Positions 32,249-41,500 of a DNA stretch of 64,000 nt are shown here, piece by piece (position 1 is the first letter of the stretch; each line of letters opens with the position of its first letter). Made by a program: the position numbers and the translations under genes. The notes under the pieces are model-generated. The model did no database searches. It was not told the DNA's origin and saw nothing but the letters and a program-made list of their open reading frames with translations. This stretch comes from Clostridiales bacterium (GTDB lineage: Bacteria; Bacillota; Clostridia; Oscillospirales; Oscillospiraceae), in the NCBI GenBank assembly GCA_004556205.1, contig SFIL01000016.1, forward strand, positions 4,788 through 68,787, written 5' to 3'.

Positions 32249-33484
32249 CTACTGCTCCTGCGGTTCATATTCATAAATGGGTCTGATCGCTTTGCGGCTG
32301 CGCCAGATCGTCAGCCAGCAGCACACAAGCGAGAACGCCGCAGCAAGCGTGACACACAGGCGGTAGTCCAGCACCTCGCCCAGTGCGCCGATGACAAGGC
32401 TCATCACGCTGCACGACGCCATGATGCACATTTCCTCAAAGGCATTGACGCGGGCGCGCAGGTGCTCTGGGATATAGCGCTGCACCGCCGCCTGCCGCAT
32501 CGTCGCGCTGTTGATGCCGAAGAAGCCCGCACAGGCACGGTTGACAAGCATCAGGGGATACGGCAGCCACAAAAGGCTCATATCCATGGCCTCATAGAAC
32601 TGGTACACGCCAAAGGTAAAGCCGAATTTCTTCCTCGGCGCGAGCTTCATGCGGTACTGCACCGCGCCGCCGATGCTTCTGCCCAAGAATTCCGCAACGG
32701 AAAACAGCGAATACATCGCTGCGGAAAAGCCCGGCGTCGTACGGAAGAACGCGACGAGCAGCGGTCCATAGCCGTTGCCCACACCGTTGGTAATCGCCAT
32801 ATAGCCGTAAATATTCCTTAAACCGCGTTCCTGCTTTAAGTACCGCGCCGCCTCTTTGATGTCACTCCACCACAGGCGCAGAGAAAAGCGCTCCCCGTCC
32901 ATGCGTTTTTCCTCGACAATGCGGATACGGCTCTCTACCAGTGCCGCCAGCACGGAAAGTCCCGCCTGAATCATGAGCAGCCACGCAACGCCCAAATGCT
33001 CAAACAGCACCGCAGCGACGGGCATCATCAGCACTTTGAGTACCGGATAGAGCATCGACGAGACGGTATACCCCTTCTGCTCCATACCCTCCGGAATGAG
33101 CTTCGGATAAATACTGTTATACGCCAGCTCGTCAAACGCGCCGAGACTCGACAGCAGCAGGGAAAAACCGAGATAGCCCACATAGGAAAATTTGAAAAAC
33201 AGCAGATAAAGCCCCGCGAGGGCGTAAAGCACGCCGTTGAGCACATCGCCGCCGACCAAAAACGGCTTGCGCGGCATACGGTCCATCCACGGCGCGATGA
33301 TAAGCGGCAGAGCAAAATACGGTACAAGCTGAATAGCAAGGATCAGCGCCGAGGCCAAGGTGCTTCCCGTCTCGTCGAACACCAAAAAGGACAGTGCAAA
33401 GCCGCCCGTGATGCCGCCGATCGCACCGAGTGCGCTTGCCACCGTGACGAGCGTAAAATTCCGCGTCCAAAGCGTCTGTTTCAT
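32249..33484 (-). CDS. Major facilitator superfamily transporter
   Basis: The 411-residue protein is a predicted 12-helix MFS carrier. The loop between helices 2 and 3 reads APWMDRMPRKPFLVGGD, the typical D-R-x-x-R-K motif. ASALGAIGGITGGFALSFLV and VVIGALGEVLDYRLCVTLA are typical helix segments. Substrate is unknown; the family includes drug and macrolide effluxers. ATG 33484 follows GGGGTGAG; an 11-residue upstream extension has no such site. The upstream XRE/TPR gene is on the same strand, separated by a hairpin. Confidence 0.8.
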   Translation of the reverse strand: MKQTLWTRNFTLVTVASALGAIGGITGGFALSFLVFDETGSTLASALILAIQLVPYFALPLIIAPWMDRMPRKPFLVGGDVLNGVLYALAGLYLLFFKFSYVGYLGFSLLLSSLGAFDELAYNSIYPKLIPEGMEQKGYTVSSMLYPVLKVLMMPVAAVLFEHLGVAWLLMIQAGLSVLAALVESRIRIVEEKRMDGERFSLRLWWSDIKEAARYLKQERGLRNIYGYMAITNGVGNGYGPLLVAFFRTTPGFSAAMYSLFSVAEFLGRSIGGAVQYRMKLAPRKKFGFTFGVYQFYEAMDMSLLWLPYPLMLVNRACAGFFGINSATMRQAAVQRYIPEHLRARVNAFEEMCIMASCSVMSLVIGALGEVLDYRLCVTLAAAFSLVCCWLTIWRSRKAIRPIYEYEPQEQ

Positions 33485-33530
33485 ATTTCTCACCCCGCTA
33501 TCATCATAGCACGGCATTTAACCAAAGGAA

Positions 33531-33570
33531 AGCCGCTTCTTTTGAGAAAATTTTCTTAAAAGAAGCGGCT
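33531..33570 (-). terminator. Hairpin between the XRE/TPR regulator and the MFS gene
   Basis: AGCCGCTTCTTTT and its complement form a perfect 13-bp stem with an inner AAAATTTT palindrome. No clean T run follows on the minus strand (CTTTCC), so it may be an attenuator or partial terminator. Confidence 0.6.
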
Positions 33571-33583
33571 AATCTATCCATAT

Positions 33584-34729
33584 TTAGATTTTAATAGGAA
33601 AATCTCGGCTCAGCTCATAGGCAAGGCGGTACTGCCGCGTTGCGGTGTACCATTCCAGCACCCACGGCAGATGAAACGAGGCGTAGCCGATGGGCAAGTT
33701 CCTGCGGCACTCTGCAAAGACCGCCAACAGCATTTCGCCATATGCCGCATAATGCAGGTAGTCCGTATGCATCAATCGAAAACGCACCAAAGCGCACATC
33801 CGCTGTGCCAACTCCGTCGGCGGATAGTCGCACGGCATACCCTCCGCGCGGTCAAGCGCGGCAAGCGCCTCCTCCTTTCGCCCGAGCTTTTCACAGCAGA
33901 CGGCAAGCTTGTGCAGTCCCATGACGGAGGGCGCTTCCACCGCGGAAAAATAGCGGTACGCCGCGTCATACTGTCCCGTCTCCAGCTGTGCAGACGCCGT
34001 ATTATACTGCATATCCGCAATTGCTTTCGAATCGCCGAGCGCACGGGCAAGCTTTATGGCAATACGGTAATGCGCGTTCATCTCCTCGATGTTAAGCTGA
34101 TTGCAGTAGCAGTTTCCCATATACATCTGCGCCAGCAGCATCAGCCGCGCCTCGCCGTTTGCCGCCGCCTGCTCGTAGCTTGAGCGCAGCAGCTCCACGG
34201 CATGGGTATAGCTCTCGCCGCGTTCATACGCAGCGACACCCGCCATCAGCGAAAGATAGGCGCATGGGTACAGGCGCATCGCCTCCCCGTTTCTACCCTG
34301 TATCAGTCGCAGTAAAGCAAGCCGCCTGTTGTCAAAATACTGCTCGAATGCCTCGGCAAGCGCCGCGTTCTTTTGCAGGAACGCCCGCATCAGTGCGGCG
34401 TCCGGCGCATAGGTGCAGTGCGTCAGGTGTTCAATCTGCGCGGAAAGCTCTGCCTCGCACTCCGAAAGCGCCACGCTGTCATAGGAAAACACCGCCTCAT
34501 AGAAACGGTCCGTCAACTCCTTTGCCTGCAGAAGCGTCTTTTCGTCGTCATACCAAGCCAGCTCCAGCCGCGCGAACAGCAGGCGCAGAATTTCCGAACT
34601 TGCCTCTGTCTTTCCCTGTTCGATCTTTGACAGATAGGATACCGCGCAGATGCCGCTGCATAAGCCCTCCTGGCTCCACTGCCGTTCCTCCCTCGCCTGC
34701 CGAATCACTGCCCCCGGATAAAGCCGCAT
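33584..34729 (-). CDS. XRE-family regulator with TPR-like C-terminal domain
   Basis: The 381-residue protein has an N-terminal helix-turn-helix (about residues 5-62: GAVIRQAREERQWSQEGLCS, then YLSKIEQGKTEASSEIL). Long helical repeats of TPR type follow to the end, for example MYMGNCYCNQLNIEEMNAHY and MQYNTASAQLETGQYDAAYR. The plan matches PlcR/Rgg-type regulators that bind small peptides, though no peptide gene is seen beside it. AAAGGAGG lies 8 nt before ATG 34729. The MFS gene downstream is a plausible target. Confidence 0.8.
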   Translation of the reverse strand: MRLYPGAVIRQAREERQWSQEGLCSGICAVSYLSKIEQGKTEASSEILRLLFARLELAWYDDEKTLLQAKELTDRFYEAVFSYDSVALSECEAELSAQIEHLTHCTYAPDAALMRAFLQKNAALAEAFEQYFDNRRLALLRLIQGRNGEAMRLYPCAYLSLMAGVAAYERGESYTHAVELLRSSYEQAAANGEARLMLLAQMYMGNCYCNQLNIEEMNAHYRIAIKLARALGDSKAIADMQYNTASAQLETGQYDAAYRYFSAVEAPSVMGLHKLAVCCEKLGRKEEALAALDRAEGMPCDYPPTELAQRMCALVRFRLMHTDYLHYAAYGEMLLAVFAECRRNLPIGYASFHLPWVLEWYTATRQYRLAYELSRDFPIKI

Positions 34730-34906
34730 TCTCCTCGCCTCCTTTGCCGCCATCATAGCAGAAAGCCAACGCTTTGGCAAGGCACACTGACAAGATTTTC
34801 CTTGAAGAAGCGCAAATTTTTTCAGCTTTTGTCCATGATTTGGGAAATATTATTTCCCGTATCTTGTATTTCGACAAAAATTACGCACAAGATGTGGTAA
34901 TCTGTC

Positions 34907-36853
34907 TCAAGAGGTACAGGGTCGCAAAGAAACTACGACTGCGGTCATGTCATCCTCCGCAGGCAGGCCGGAGATCAACAGTGCGGCAAGCTCCCGCGCC
35001 GACTCCCCGCTGTACGCCGCGATTGCGGCCTCGGTCTGCGCTCCTCCCGCTCCGTCACTGACGAGAACGAGCATTTCTCCCCGCTTCAGGGACAGGCGGT
35101 ATCGCTCCGGTGTGTTCTCTCCTCCCACCCCCACACCGGGCGGCGGTGCCGCCGTCCCGATTTTTTTCGTCTCCGCACCCGCGCGCAGATAAGACGGCGC
35201 GGAACCCCATTTATACAGCGCGCCCTCACCGTGCAGCAGATCAAGGCAGAGCAGATCGACCGTCGTAAAGCGATCCGCGCCGCGCAGAACCTCCGCGCCG
35301 TTATAGATGTTTAAGGCGTCATTCGGTGCAAGTCCCGTGCGGAGCAGACGTTCTAACAGCCGCACCGTCTCGGCGCTCAGGCGAGATGCCTCCACGCCCG
35401 TCCCCATGCCGTCGCACAGCAGCACGAAATAGTCGCCCCGCGCCCCGCGAAAGCACGCCCCATGGTCACCGCTCACACGGCTGCCGTTTTTTCCGACGCT
35501 GCAAATACCGACCTCCGGCACAAAGGAAAGCTCCGACACCGCCGCCGACGGGTGGGGCATCTGCGCCGCGCGGAGATACGACGCGATGCTTGTCAGCTCC
35601 TGCGCCATGACCTGACGGCTCTCCTGCAGCTCCATGCGGTAGCGGCGGCGAAAGAGCATTCCCTCCAGCTCCGTGTTGATTGCCGTGACAAAGCCCTCCA
35701 TGTGACAGCAATTCTCCTGAAACTGCGGTGGGAAATCCTCTACTGCGGCGGTACCGCGCGCAATGATTTGCCGCGCCGCGCCGGTGAGCGCATCATAAGT
35801 CTCCGCCGCGCGATGCTCCCAGCAGCGGTGAAAGCGCGCGCAGCAGCGGCATACACGCTCCGCCGCGCCGTCGTAGACACTCTCCGCCTCACTCGCCGAT
35901 GGGTTTTCCGCGCTCTGCGGCAGGCGGCTTCGCAAAAGCTCCAGCACCTGTGCGGCGTTTTCCAAGCGCGCACCCGCGTCATCTCCCGTGTCACTGCCCA
36001 TCTCGCGCGGAAGCCAATGAAACCGCTCGGCAAGCGAGCCGAGTGCCGCGCCTGCAATAATTGCCATACAGCTTCCGAGGCTTGCCTCACCAAGCAGCAG
36101 CAGCGCCGCATTGGGCAGGACGGCAAAGGAAAGGAGTCCGAGCGTTCCGCGTCCCTTCTGTGGCAGGCAGCGGCAGAGCGCAGCAGGCAGAAGCAGTACA
36201 AGTGTCGCGTGATTTATCGCTCCGAGAAGGTCCAGTCCGATCCCTAACACCGCCGCGGGCAGAAGCTCGCGGCTTGCGGTGCAGAGCGCGACGGCGCAGA
36301 GCAGACCGAGATCGACCTGCGGCAGAAGCGGCGAAAGTCCCGCCAGCACCGTCGCTGTCAGCACCGACCGCGCCGCGTGGCTGCCGTGCAGAGCACTGCG
36401 GAACACCGCACAGGAAAGCCCTGCGGAGAGCCATTTTACAAGCCAAAGCAGCAGTGCCTGCTTTTCCCCGAACAGCTCCACGCCGCTTAGAATTGCGCAG
36501 ACGCCCGCCGTCAGGCAGGGATAAAACCACCGGTACTGTGGCAGAAGCGTGCCCTGAAAGACCGCCGCACCAGCCAACGCCATACAGCTCAGCGCGATTA
36601 ACTCCGCCGCCTCTGCGCCGTCACAGCGCAGAAAATAGCCCGCTGCCGCCCCAATCGCCGCCGCAACCGCTCGCACTCCGAGGGTTTGCGCAGCCACCAA
36701 GCACGCTGCAAGGGGCAGGGCTTGTCCGCATAGGCGCGCCCCGCTGAGAAGGAAGCCGCCGACAAGCATCAAAAGGCTCTCGCGCAAAAGTCCCGTGCTG
36801 CTCCCGCGCGTCAATCCCCGCTGTCTCGGCAGCACCTGCTCCGTCTCTTTCAT
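34907..36853 (-). CDS. spoIIE: Stage II sporulation protein E (SpoIIE-type PP2C phosphatase)
   Basis: The 648-residue protein has an N-terminal membrane region of about ten helices (roughly residues 25-270), a cytoplasmic linker with a Cys-rich stretch (ERVCRCCARFHRCWEH), and a C-terminal PP2C domain. The phosphatase has FVLLCDGMGTGVEASRLSAE, VLVSDGAGG and EDDMTAVVV, which supply the metal-binding Asp residues. In Bacillus it dephosphorylates SpoIIAA to activate SigF in the forespore. It is shorter than the Bacillus protein (about 830), mainly between membrane and phosphatase parts. The ATG at 36853 has only a weak site; an earlier start is possible. Confidence 0.88.
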   Translation of the reverse strand: MKETEQVLPRQRGLTRGSSTGLLRESLLMLVGGFLLSGARLCGQALPLAACLVAAQTLGVRAVAAAIGAAAGYFLRCDGAEAAELIALSCMALAGAAVFQGTLLPQYRWFYPCLTAGVCAILSGVELFGEKQALLLWLVKWLSAGLSCAVFRSALHGSHAARSVLTATVLAGLSPLLPQVDLGLLCAVALCTASRELLPAAVLGIGLDLLGAINHATLVLLLPAALCRCLPQKGRGTLGLLSFAVLPNAALLLLGEASLGSCMAIIAGAALGSLAERFHWLPREMGSDTGDDAGARLENAAQVLELLRSRLPQSAENPSASEAESVYDGAAERVCRCCARFHRCWEHRAAETYDALTGAARQIIARGTAAVEDFPPQFQENCCHMEGFVTAINTELEGMLFRRRYRMELQESRQVMAQELTSIASYLRAAQMPHPSAAVSELSFVPEVGICSVGKNGSRVSGDHGACFRGARGDYFVLLCDGMGTGVEASRLSAETVRLLERLLRTGLAPNDALNIYNGAEVLRGADRFTTVDLLCLDLLHGEGALYKWGSAPSYLRAGAETKKIGTAAPPPGVGVGGENTPERYRLSLKRGEMLVLVSDGAGGAQTEAAIAAYSGESARELAALLISGLPAEDDMTAVVVSLRPCTS

Positions 36854-36948
36854 ATCGTAAGCCCCGCTTTCCACACGATTTTTCACGATTTTACCACGCA
36901 GACAGGTACAAACCTGTCGGGAAATATGCGCGGAAATTCTTTCTTTGT

Positions 36949-36977
36949 TTGACACTGCACGGGACGAATGGTATGAT
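36949..36977 (+). promoter_or_regulatory. SigA promoter of the CYTH gene
   Basis: TTGACA (36949-36954), a 17-bp spacer and TATGAT (36972-36977) lie 24 bp before the start at 37002. A palindrome GACAGGT-ACAA-ACCTGTC (36901-36918) sits just upstream and could be an operator for this gene or for the divergent spoIIE. Confidence 0.75.
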
Positions 36978-37001
36978 AGGGACAGAAACGGAGGGGTTTG
37001 C

Positions 37002-37607
37002 ATGGGAAAGGAACTCGAGTACAAGCTGTATGTGTCGGACGCGGCAGCTCTGAAAGATATTTTACAAGATACAGAGATTGCCGCATTGACCGACGGCGCG
37101 TGGCTGGAGCGGCAGATGAAAACAACCTATTATGACAGCGCAGACCGCCGTTTTTGTATGCGGCACTGGACGCTGCGGCATCGCATGGAGGGCGGGACTT
37201 CCGTCGTCTGCGTCAAAACGCCGCATAAGGAGTCGCACACACGCGGTGAATGGCAGGTCTGCGCTGACCGTTTGGATGATGCAGCAATTGAAGCCCTGCT
37301 TTTGGCAGGTGCACCGCAGGAGCTGCTGTTCCTTTACGGTGCAGGGGATGTTTCCCCTGTCTGCGGCGCAGAGTTTGTGCGAAAAAGTGTGATGCTGCAA
37401 TTTCCCGACGGCAGCCGCGCCGAGCTTGCGGGCGACTGCGGTGTTCTGCACGGGCAGACGGAGCGGTTGGACTTTACGGAGCTGGAGTTGGAGCTTTACG
37501 AGGGAGAGCCGACGCAAATGCTTGCTTTGGTTGCCTCACTTTGCAAACGCTACGGTCTTGTCGAACAGCCGAAAAGCAAATTTGCCCGCGCGAGATCGCT
37601 GAAATAG
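37002..37607 (+). CDS. CYTH-domain protein
   Basis: The 201-residue protein starts MGKELEYKLYV, carrying the E-x-E-x-K signature strand of the CYTH/triphosphate tunnel fold (here ELEYKLYV). Further charged strand motifs are TYYDSADRRF, RHRMEGGTSVVCVKTP and LDFTELELELYEGEP, then KSKFARA near the end. Such proteins hydrolyse or bind inorganic triphosphates in a beta-barrel tunnel. GGAGGGG lies before the ATG, with its own promoter and terminator. The specific substrate is unknown. Confidence 0.82.
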   Translation: MGKELEYKLYVSDAAALKDILQDTEIAALTDGAWLERQMKTTYYDSADRRFCMRHWTLRHRMEGGTSVVCVKTPHKESHTRGEWQVCADRLDDAAIEALLLAGAPQELLFLYGAGDVSPVCGAEFVRKSVMLQFPDGSRAELAGDCGVLHGQTERLDFTELELELYEGEPTQMLALVASLCKRYGLVEQPKSKFARARSLK

Positions 37608-37611
37608 TTTG

Positions 37612-37643
37612 AAAGCCCTCCGAGATCACCCTCGGAGGGCTTT
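37612..37643. terminator. Terminator of the CYTH gene
   Basis: A perfect 13-bp stem, AAAGCCCTCCGAG / CTCGGAGGGCTTT, begins 5 bp after the stop. Confidence 0.85.
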
Positions 37644-37674
37644 GCAAATAGAAGAAGCAATCCGTTTTGTCAAT

Positions 37675-37702
37675 GCAGGGCGGGAATATATCCCCGCCCT
37701 GC
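37675..37702. repeat. GCAGGGCGGG...CCCGCCCTGC palindrome
   Basis: A 10-bp perfect stem around AATATATC, related to the CGGGGACATGTCCCCG units at 24119-24333. It lies 24 bp beyond the stop of the convergent TauE gene and may help terminate it. Confidence 0.7.
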
Positions 37703-37725
37703 AAGCTCTTAAGGAAACAGCCGCT

Positions 37726-38502
37726 TTAGGCAAACAGCTTGACCGACAAGACAACTGCGCCTAAAATAACGAGGATAATGCCCGTGGCGCGGTTGAGGAC
37801 CTTTGCGGGAGCTTTATTGGCAAAGCGCGCACCGATCCTCGCCCAAATCAGCGTAAAGACAACGCACAGCACCAGCGCCGGCAGATCGGGCATTCCGCCG
37901 ATCGCAAAGTGGGAGATCGAGCCGGTCAAAGCGGTAAACGCCATGATGAACACACTCGTGCCGACGGCAGTCTTCAGCTCGTAGCCGAGGACACTCGTCA
38001 GCACCAGCAGCATCATAATGCCGCCGCCCGCGCCGACAAAGCCGCAGATAAAGCCGACCAACGAGCCGCAGATCACGGACTGAATCGCGCGTTTTTTCTT
38101 CGACACGCCCTGCATGGCTTCCTTTGTGGTCATAACGGGCTTGACGATAAATTTCACGCCCATGAGCATCGTCATAATGACGGAGAAATTGCCCATCGTC
38201 GTGTTCGGTACAAGGCTTGAGACGAAGCTGCCGACCATGGTGAAGGTCAAAACGGCTGCCATCATGATCAGACCGTTTCGAACATCCAGATTGCCGTTTT
38301 TCTTATAAGTGTAAGCCGAGATTGCGCTTGCCAGCACATCGGACGCCAGCGCGATACCGACCGCCTGATAAGCGTTCATATCCAAGAAGGTCACGAGCAT
38401 CGGCGTAATGACCGCCGCAGCGCTCATGCCCGCAAAGCCCGTGCCGAGCCCCGCGCCGAGTCCCGCAAAGAAGCAGACAACAACTTTGATAAAAATATCC
38501 AT
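37726..38502 (-). CDS. TauE/SafE-family membrane exporter
   Basis: The 258-residue membrane protein has about eight helices in two halves. GLGAGLGTGFAGMSAAAVITP is the first conserved loop and GFVGAGGGIMMLLVLTS the second, both typical of the TauE/SafE (sulfite exporter) family. The substrate is probably a small organic anion or sulfonate, not predictable here. It lies 15 bp downstream of the activase gene on the same strand, so the two are probably cotranscribed. Confidence 0.85.
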   Translation of the reverse strand: MDIFIKVVVCFFAGLGAGLGTGFAGMSAAAVITPMLVTFLDMNAYQAVGIALASDVLASAISAYTYKKNGNLDVRNGLIMMAAVLTFTMVGSFVSSLVPNTTMGNFSVIMTMLMGVKFIVKPVMTTKEAMQGVSKKKRAIQSVICGSLVGFICGFVGAGGGIMMLLVLTSVLGYELKTAVGTSVFIMAFTALTGSISHFAIGGMPDLPALVLCVVFTLIWARIGARFANKAPAKVLNRATGIILVILGAVVLSVKLFA

Positions 38503-38517
38503 AACAATTCTTCTTTC

Positions 38518-41500
38518 TTACTTCACGCCTGCAAGCGGTTTTCCCTCCGTTTGCAGGGCTTTTTTTGACACCGAGAGCATCAGCTTGATGCGGTTGAGCT
38601 GATTGACCTCGCTCGCCCCGGGATCATAGTCCACAGCGGCGATATTCGCGCCCTCGTAGGCTCTTCGGAGTTGCTTGATGACGCCCTTGCCGACGACGTG
38701 ATTCGGCAGGCAGGCAAAGGGCTGGATGCAGACGATATTCTTCGTTCCCTCCGTCAGAAGCTCCGCCATCTCTCCCGCGAGGAACCAGCCCTCGCCGTAC
38801 TGATTACCGAGAGACAGGAAAGGCTTTGCCAGCTCCGCAATCTTCTCAATCGGCATGGGAGCACTAAAGCGGCGGCTCTCCTTCAGCGCGCGCAGTGCAG
38901 GCGCGCGAATGGCACGAACCGCCCGCAGTCCGACGCGCGAGACGGCAGCACCCGTTGCCGAGGTTCCGAGGAACTCGTGCTTATACTGCGCGTTATAGAG
39001 CGTGTAGCAGATAAAGTCCATCAGATCGGGGACGACCGCCTCCGCGCCCTCCCGCTCCAAAAGCTCCACCAAATGATTGTTGGCAAGCGGCATATATTTG
39101 ACCAGAATCTCTCCGACCACGCCGACGCGCGGCTTTTGCAGCGTTTCGTCGATGGGAAGCGCGTCAAAGTCCTGCACGATGCCCTTACAGACCTCGGCAT
39201 AACGGTATTTGCTCTTGGGATCGGTCAGCGAGGCGATGCAGGTATCGCGCCACTTTCGGTGCAGCGCGTTTGCGGAATCGGTTTCCTTTTCATACGGGCG
39301 CACCCGGTACAGGCAACGCATCAGCAGATCGCCGTAGACGAGCGCCCGCATCGCCGCAAGCAGCAGGGCAGGCGAAATCTTGAAGCCGCTGTTTTTCTCC
39401 ATGCCGTTTGCGTTGAGCGAGATCACGGGGATGTGTGACAGCCCCGCCTTGTCCAATGCACGGCGGATAAAGGCAACATAGTTGCTCGCGCGGCAGCAGC
39501 CGCCCGTCTGCGTCATCATGATCGCCAAACGATCGGTGTCGTATTTTCCGGAAAAGACGGCGGACATGATCTGCCCGACTACGACAATGGACGGATAGCA
39601 CGCGTCGTTGTTGACATATTGCAGTCCGACATCCACGGCTGCACGGGTGTCGTTGTCGAGGATCGCCACATGATAGCCAAAGCGATTGAAGACCGGCTCT
39701 AAAATATCAAAATGGATCGGGCTCATCTGCGGCGCGAGGATGGTGTAGCCGTCCTTGCGCATCTGCTCGGTAAACTCCGTGCGGCGGTAGGCGACGGGGC
39801 GTGGTTGTGCTTTAATGCCCTGCTCCCGCCGCAAACGCATCGCGGCAAGCAGGCTGCGGATACGGATGCGCACCGCGCCGAGGTTGTTGACCTCATCAAT
39901 TTTGAGAACAGTATAGAGCTTGTTGCTGCCCTCCAAAATCTCGCAGACCTGATCGGTCGTAACCGCGTCAAGTCCGCAGCCGAAGGAATTGAGCTGAATC
40001 AGCTCCAAATCGTTACGCTTGCGCACGAATTCCGCAGCCGCATACAACCGTGAATGGTAGACCCACTGATCGACCACACGGAGCGGTCGCTCGGGCGTAA
40101 AGTCGATTGGCAGGCTGTCCTCGGTAAAAACGTCCAGCCCGTACGAGGTAATCAGCTCGGGAATGCCATGGTTGATCTCGGGGTCGATGTGGTAGGGTCT
40201 GCCTGCCAGCACGATGCCGGCGCGCCCCTCGCGCTCCATCTTCTCCAGCACCCGTTTGCCCTCGGCACGGATATCCGCCTTTGCCTTTAACTGCTCCTCC
40301 CACGCCGCGTGTACTGCCGCACGGGTCTGCGAGGCAGGAATATCCCACTCCTCGCTGCACAGGCGCACAAGGCGCTTTGCGACTGTCTTTTCATCGGTAA
40401 AGGCGAGGAAGGGACGCAGATAGCGAACATCTCCCTCCGTGACCGCCTCAATGTTGTTTTTGAGGTTCTCGGGATAGGCGACAACGATCGGGCAGTTGTA
40501 ATGATTCTGCGCATCGGGCACCTCCTGATGCTCATAGAATACGCAGGGATGGAAGATCGTGCGGATGCCCCGATTGAGCAGCCATTGCACGTGCCCGTGC
40601 GCAAGCTTCGCGGGATAGCACTCCGATTCGGAGGGGATCGTCTCCATGCCCAGTTCGTAAATTTTACGGCTCGACAGCGGGGAGAGGATCACGCGGAAGC
40701 CGAGCTTGCGGAAGAAGGTCGCCCAAAACGGATAGTTTTCATAGAGGTTTAGCACACGGGGAATGCCGATCTCGCCGCGCGTCGCCTCCTGCTCGGAAAG
40801 GGGTGGATAATTGAAGAGACGTTTTCGCTTAAATTCGCTCAGATTCGCTCCTTTTTCGCTCAAAGCCGTCGTTCCGCTGCCTTTTTCGCAGCGGTTTCCT
40901 GTGATATAGCGCCGCCCGCCCGAGAATTTATTCACCGTGAGCATACAGCGGTTAGCGCAGCCGCCGCAGCGGGTCGTCTCCGAGGTGTAGGTCAGACGCT
41001 CAATTTCTTCGAGCGACAGCATTGTCGTCTTCTGTCCTTGATAGTGCTGCTTTGCCAAAAGCGCCGCGCCGAACGCGCCCATAATACCCGCGATGTCGGG
41101 ACAAACCGCCTCGACGCCCGCAATCTTCTCCAACGCACGTAGAACCGCACGGTTATAAAATGTACCGCCCTGCACGACAATATTCGAGCCAAGCTCCTTG
41201 GCGTTGGCGAGCTTGATGACCTTAAACAGGGCGTTTTTGATGACGGAATAAGCAAGACCTGCCGAAATATCGGCAACGGACGCCCCCTCCTTCTGTGCCT
41301 GCTTGACGTTGGAATTCATGAACACGGTGCAGCGCGTACCGAGATCGACGGGATTTTCCGCAAACAGCGCCTTCTGCGCAAATTCCTGCGCCGTATAACC
41401 GAGGGAGTTGGCAAAATTCTCGATGAACGAGCCGCACCCCGACGAACACGCCTCGTTGAGCAGAACCGTATCGACAGAGCCGCCGCGCAGCTTAATGCAC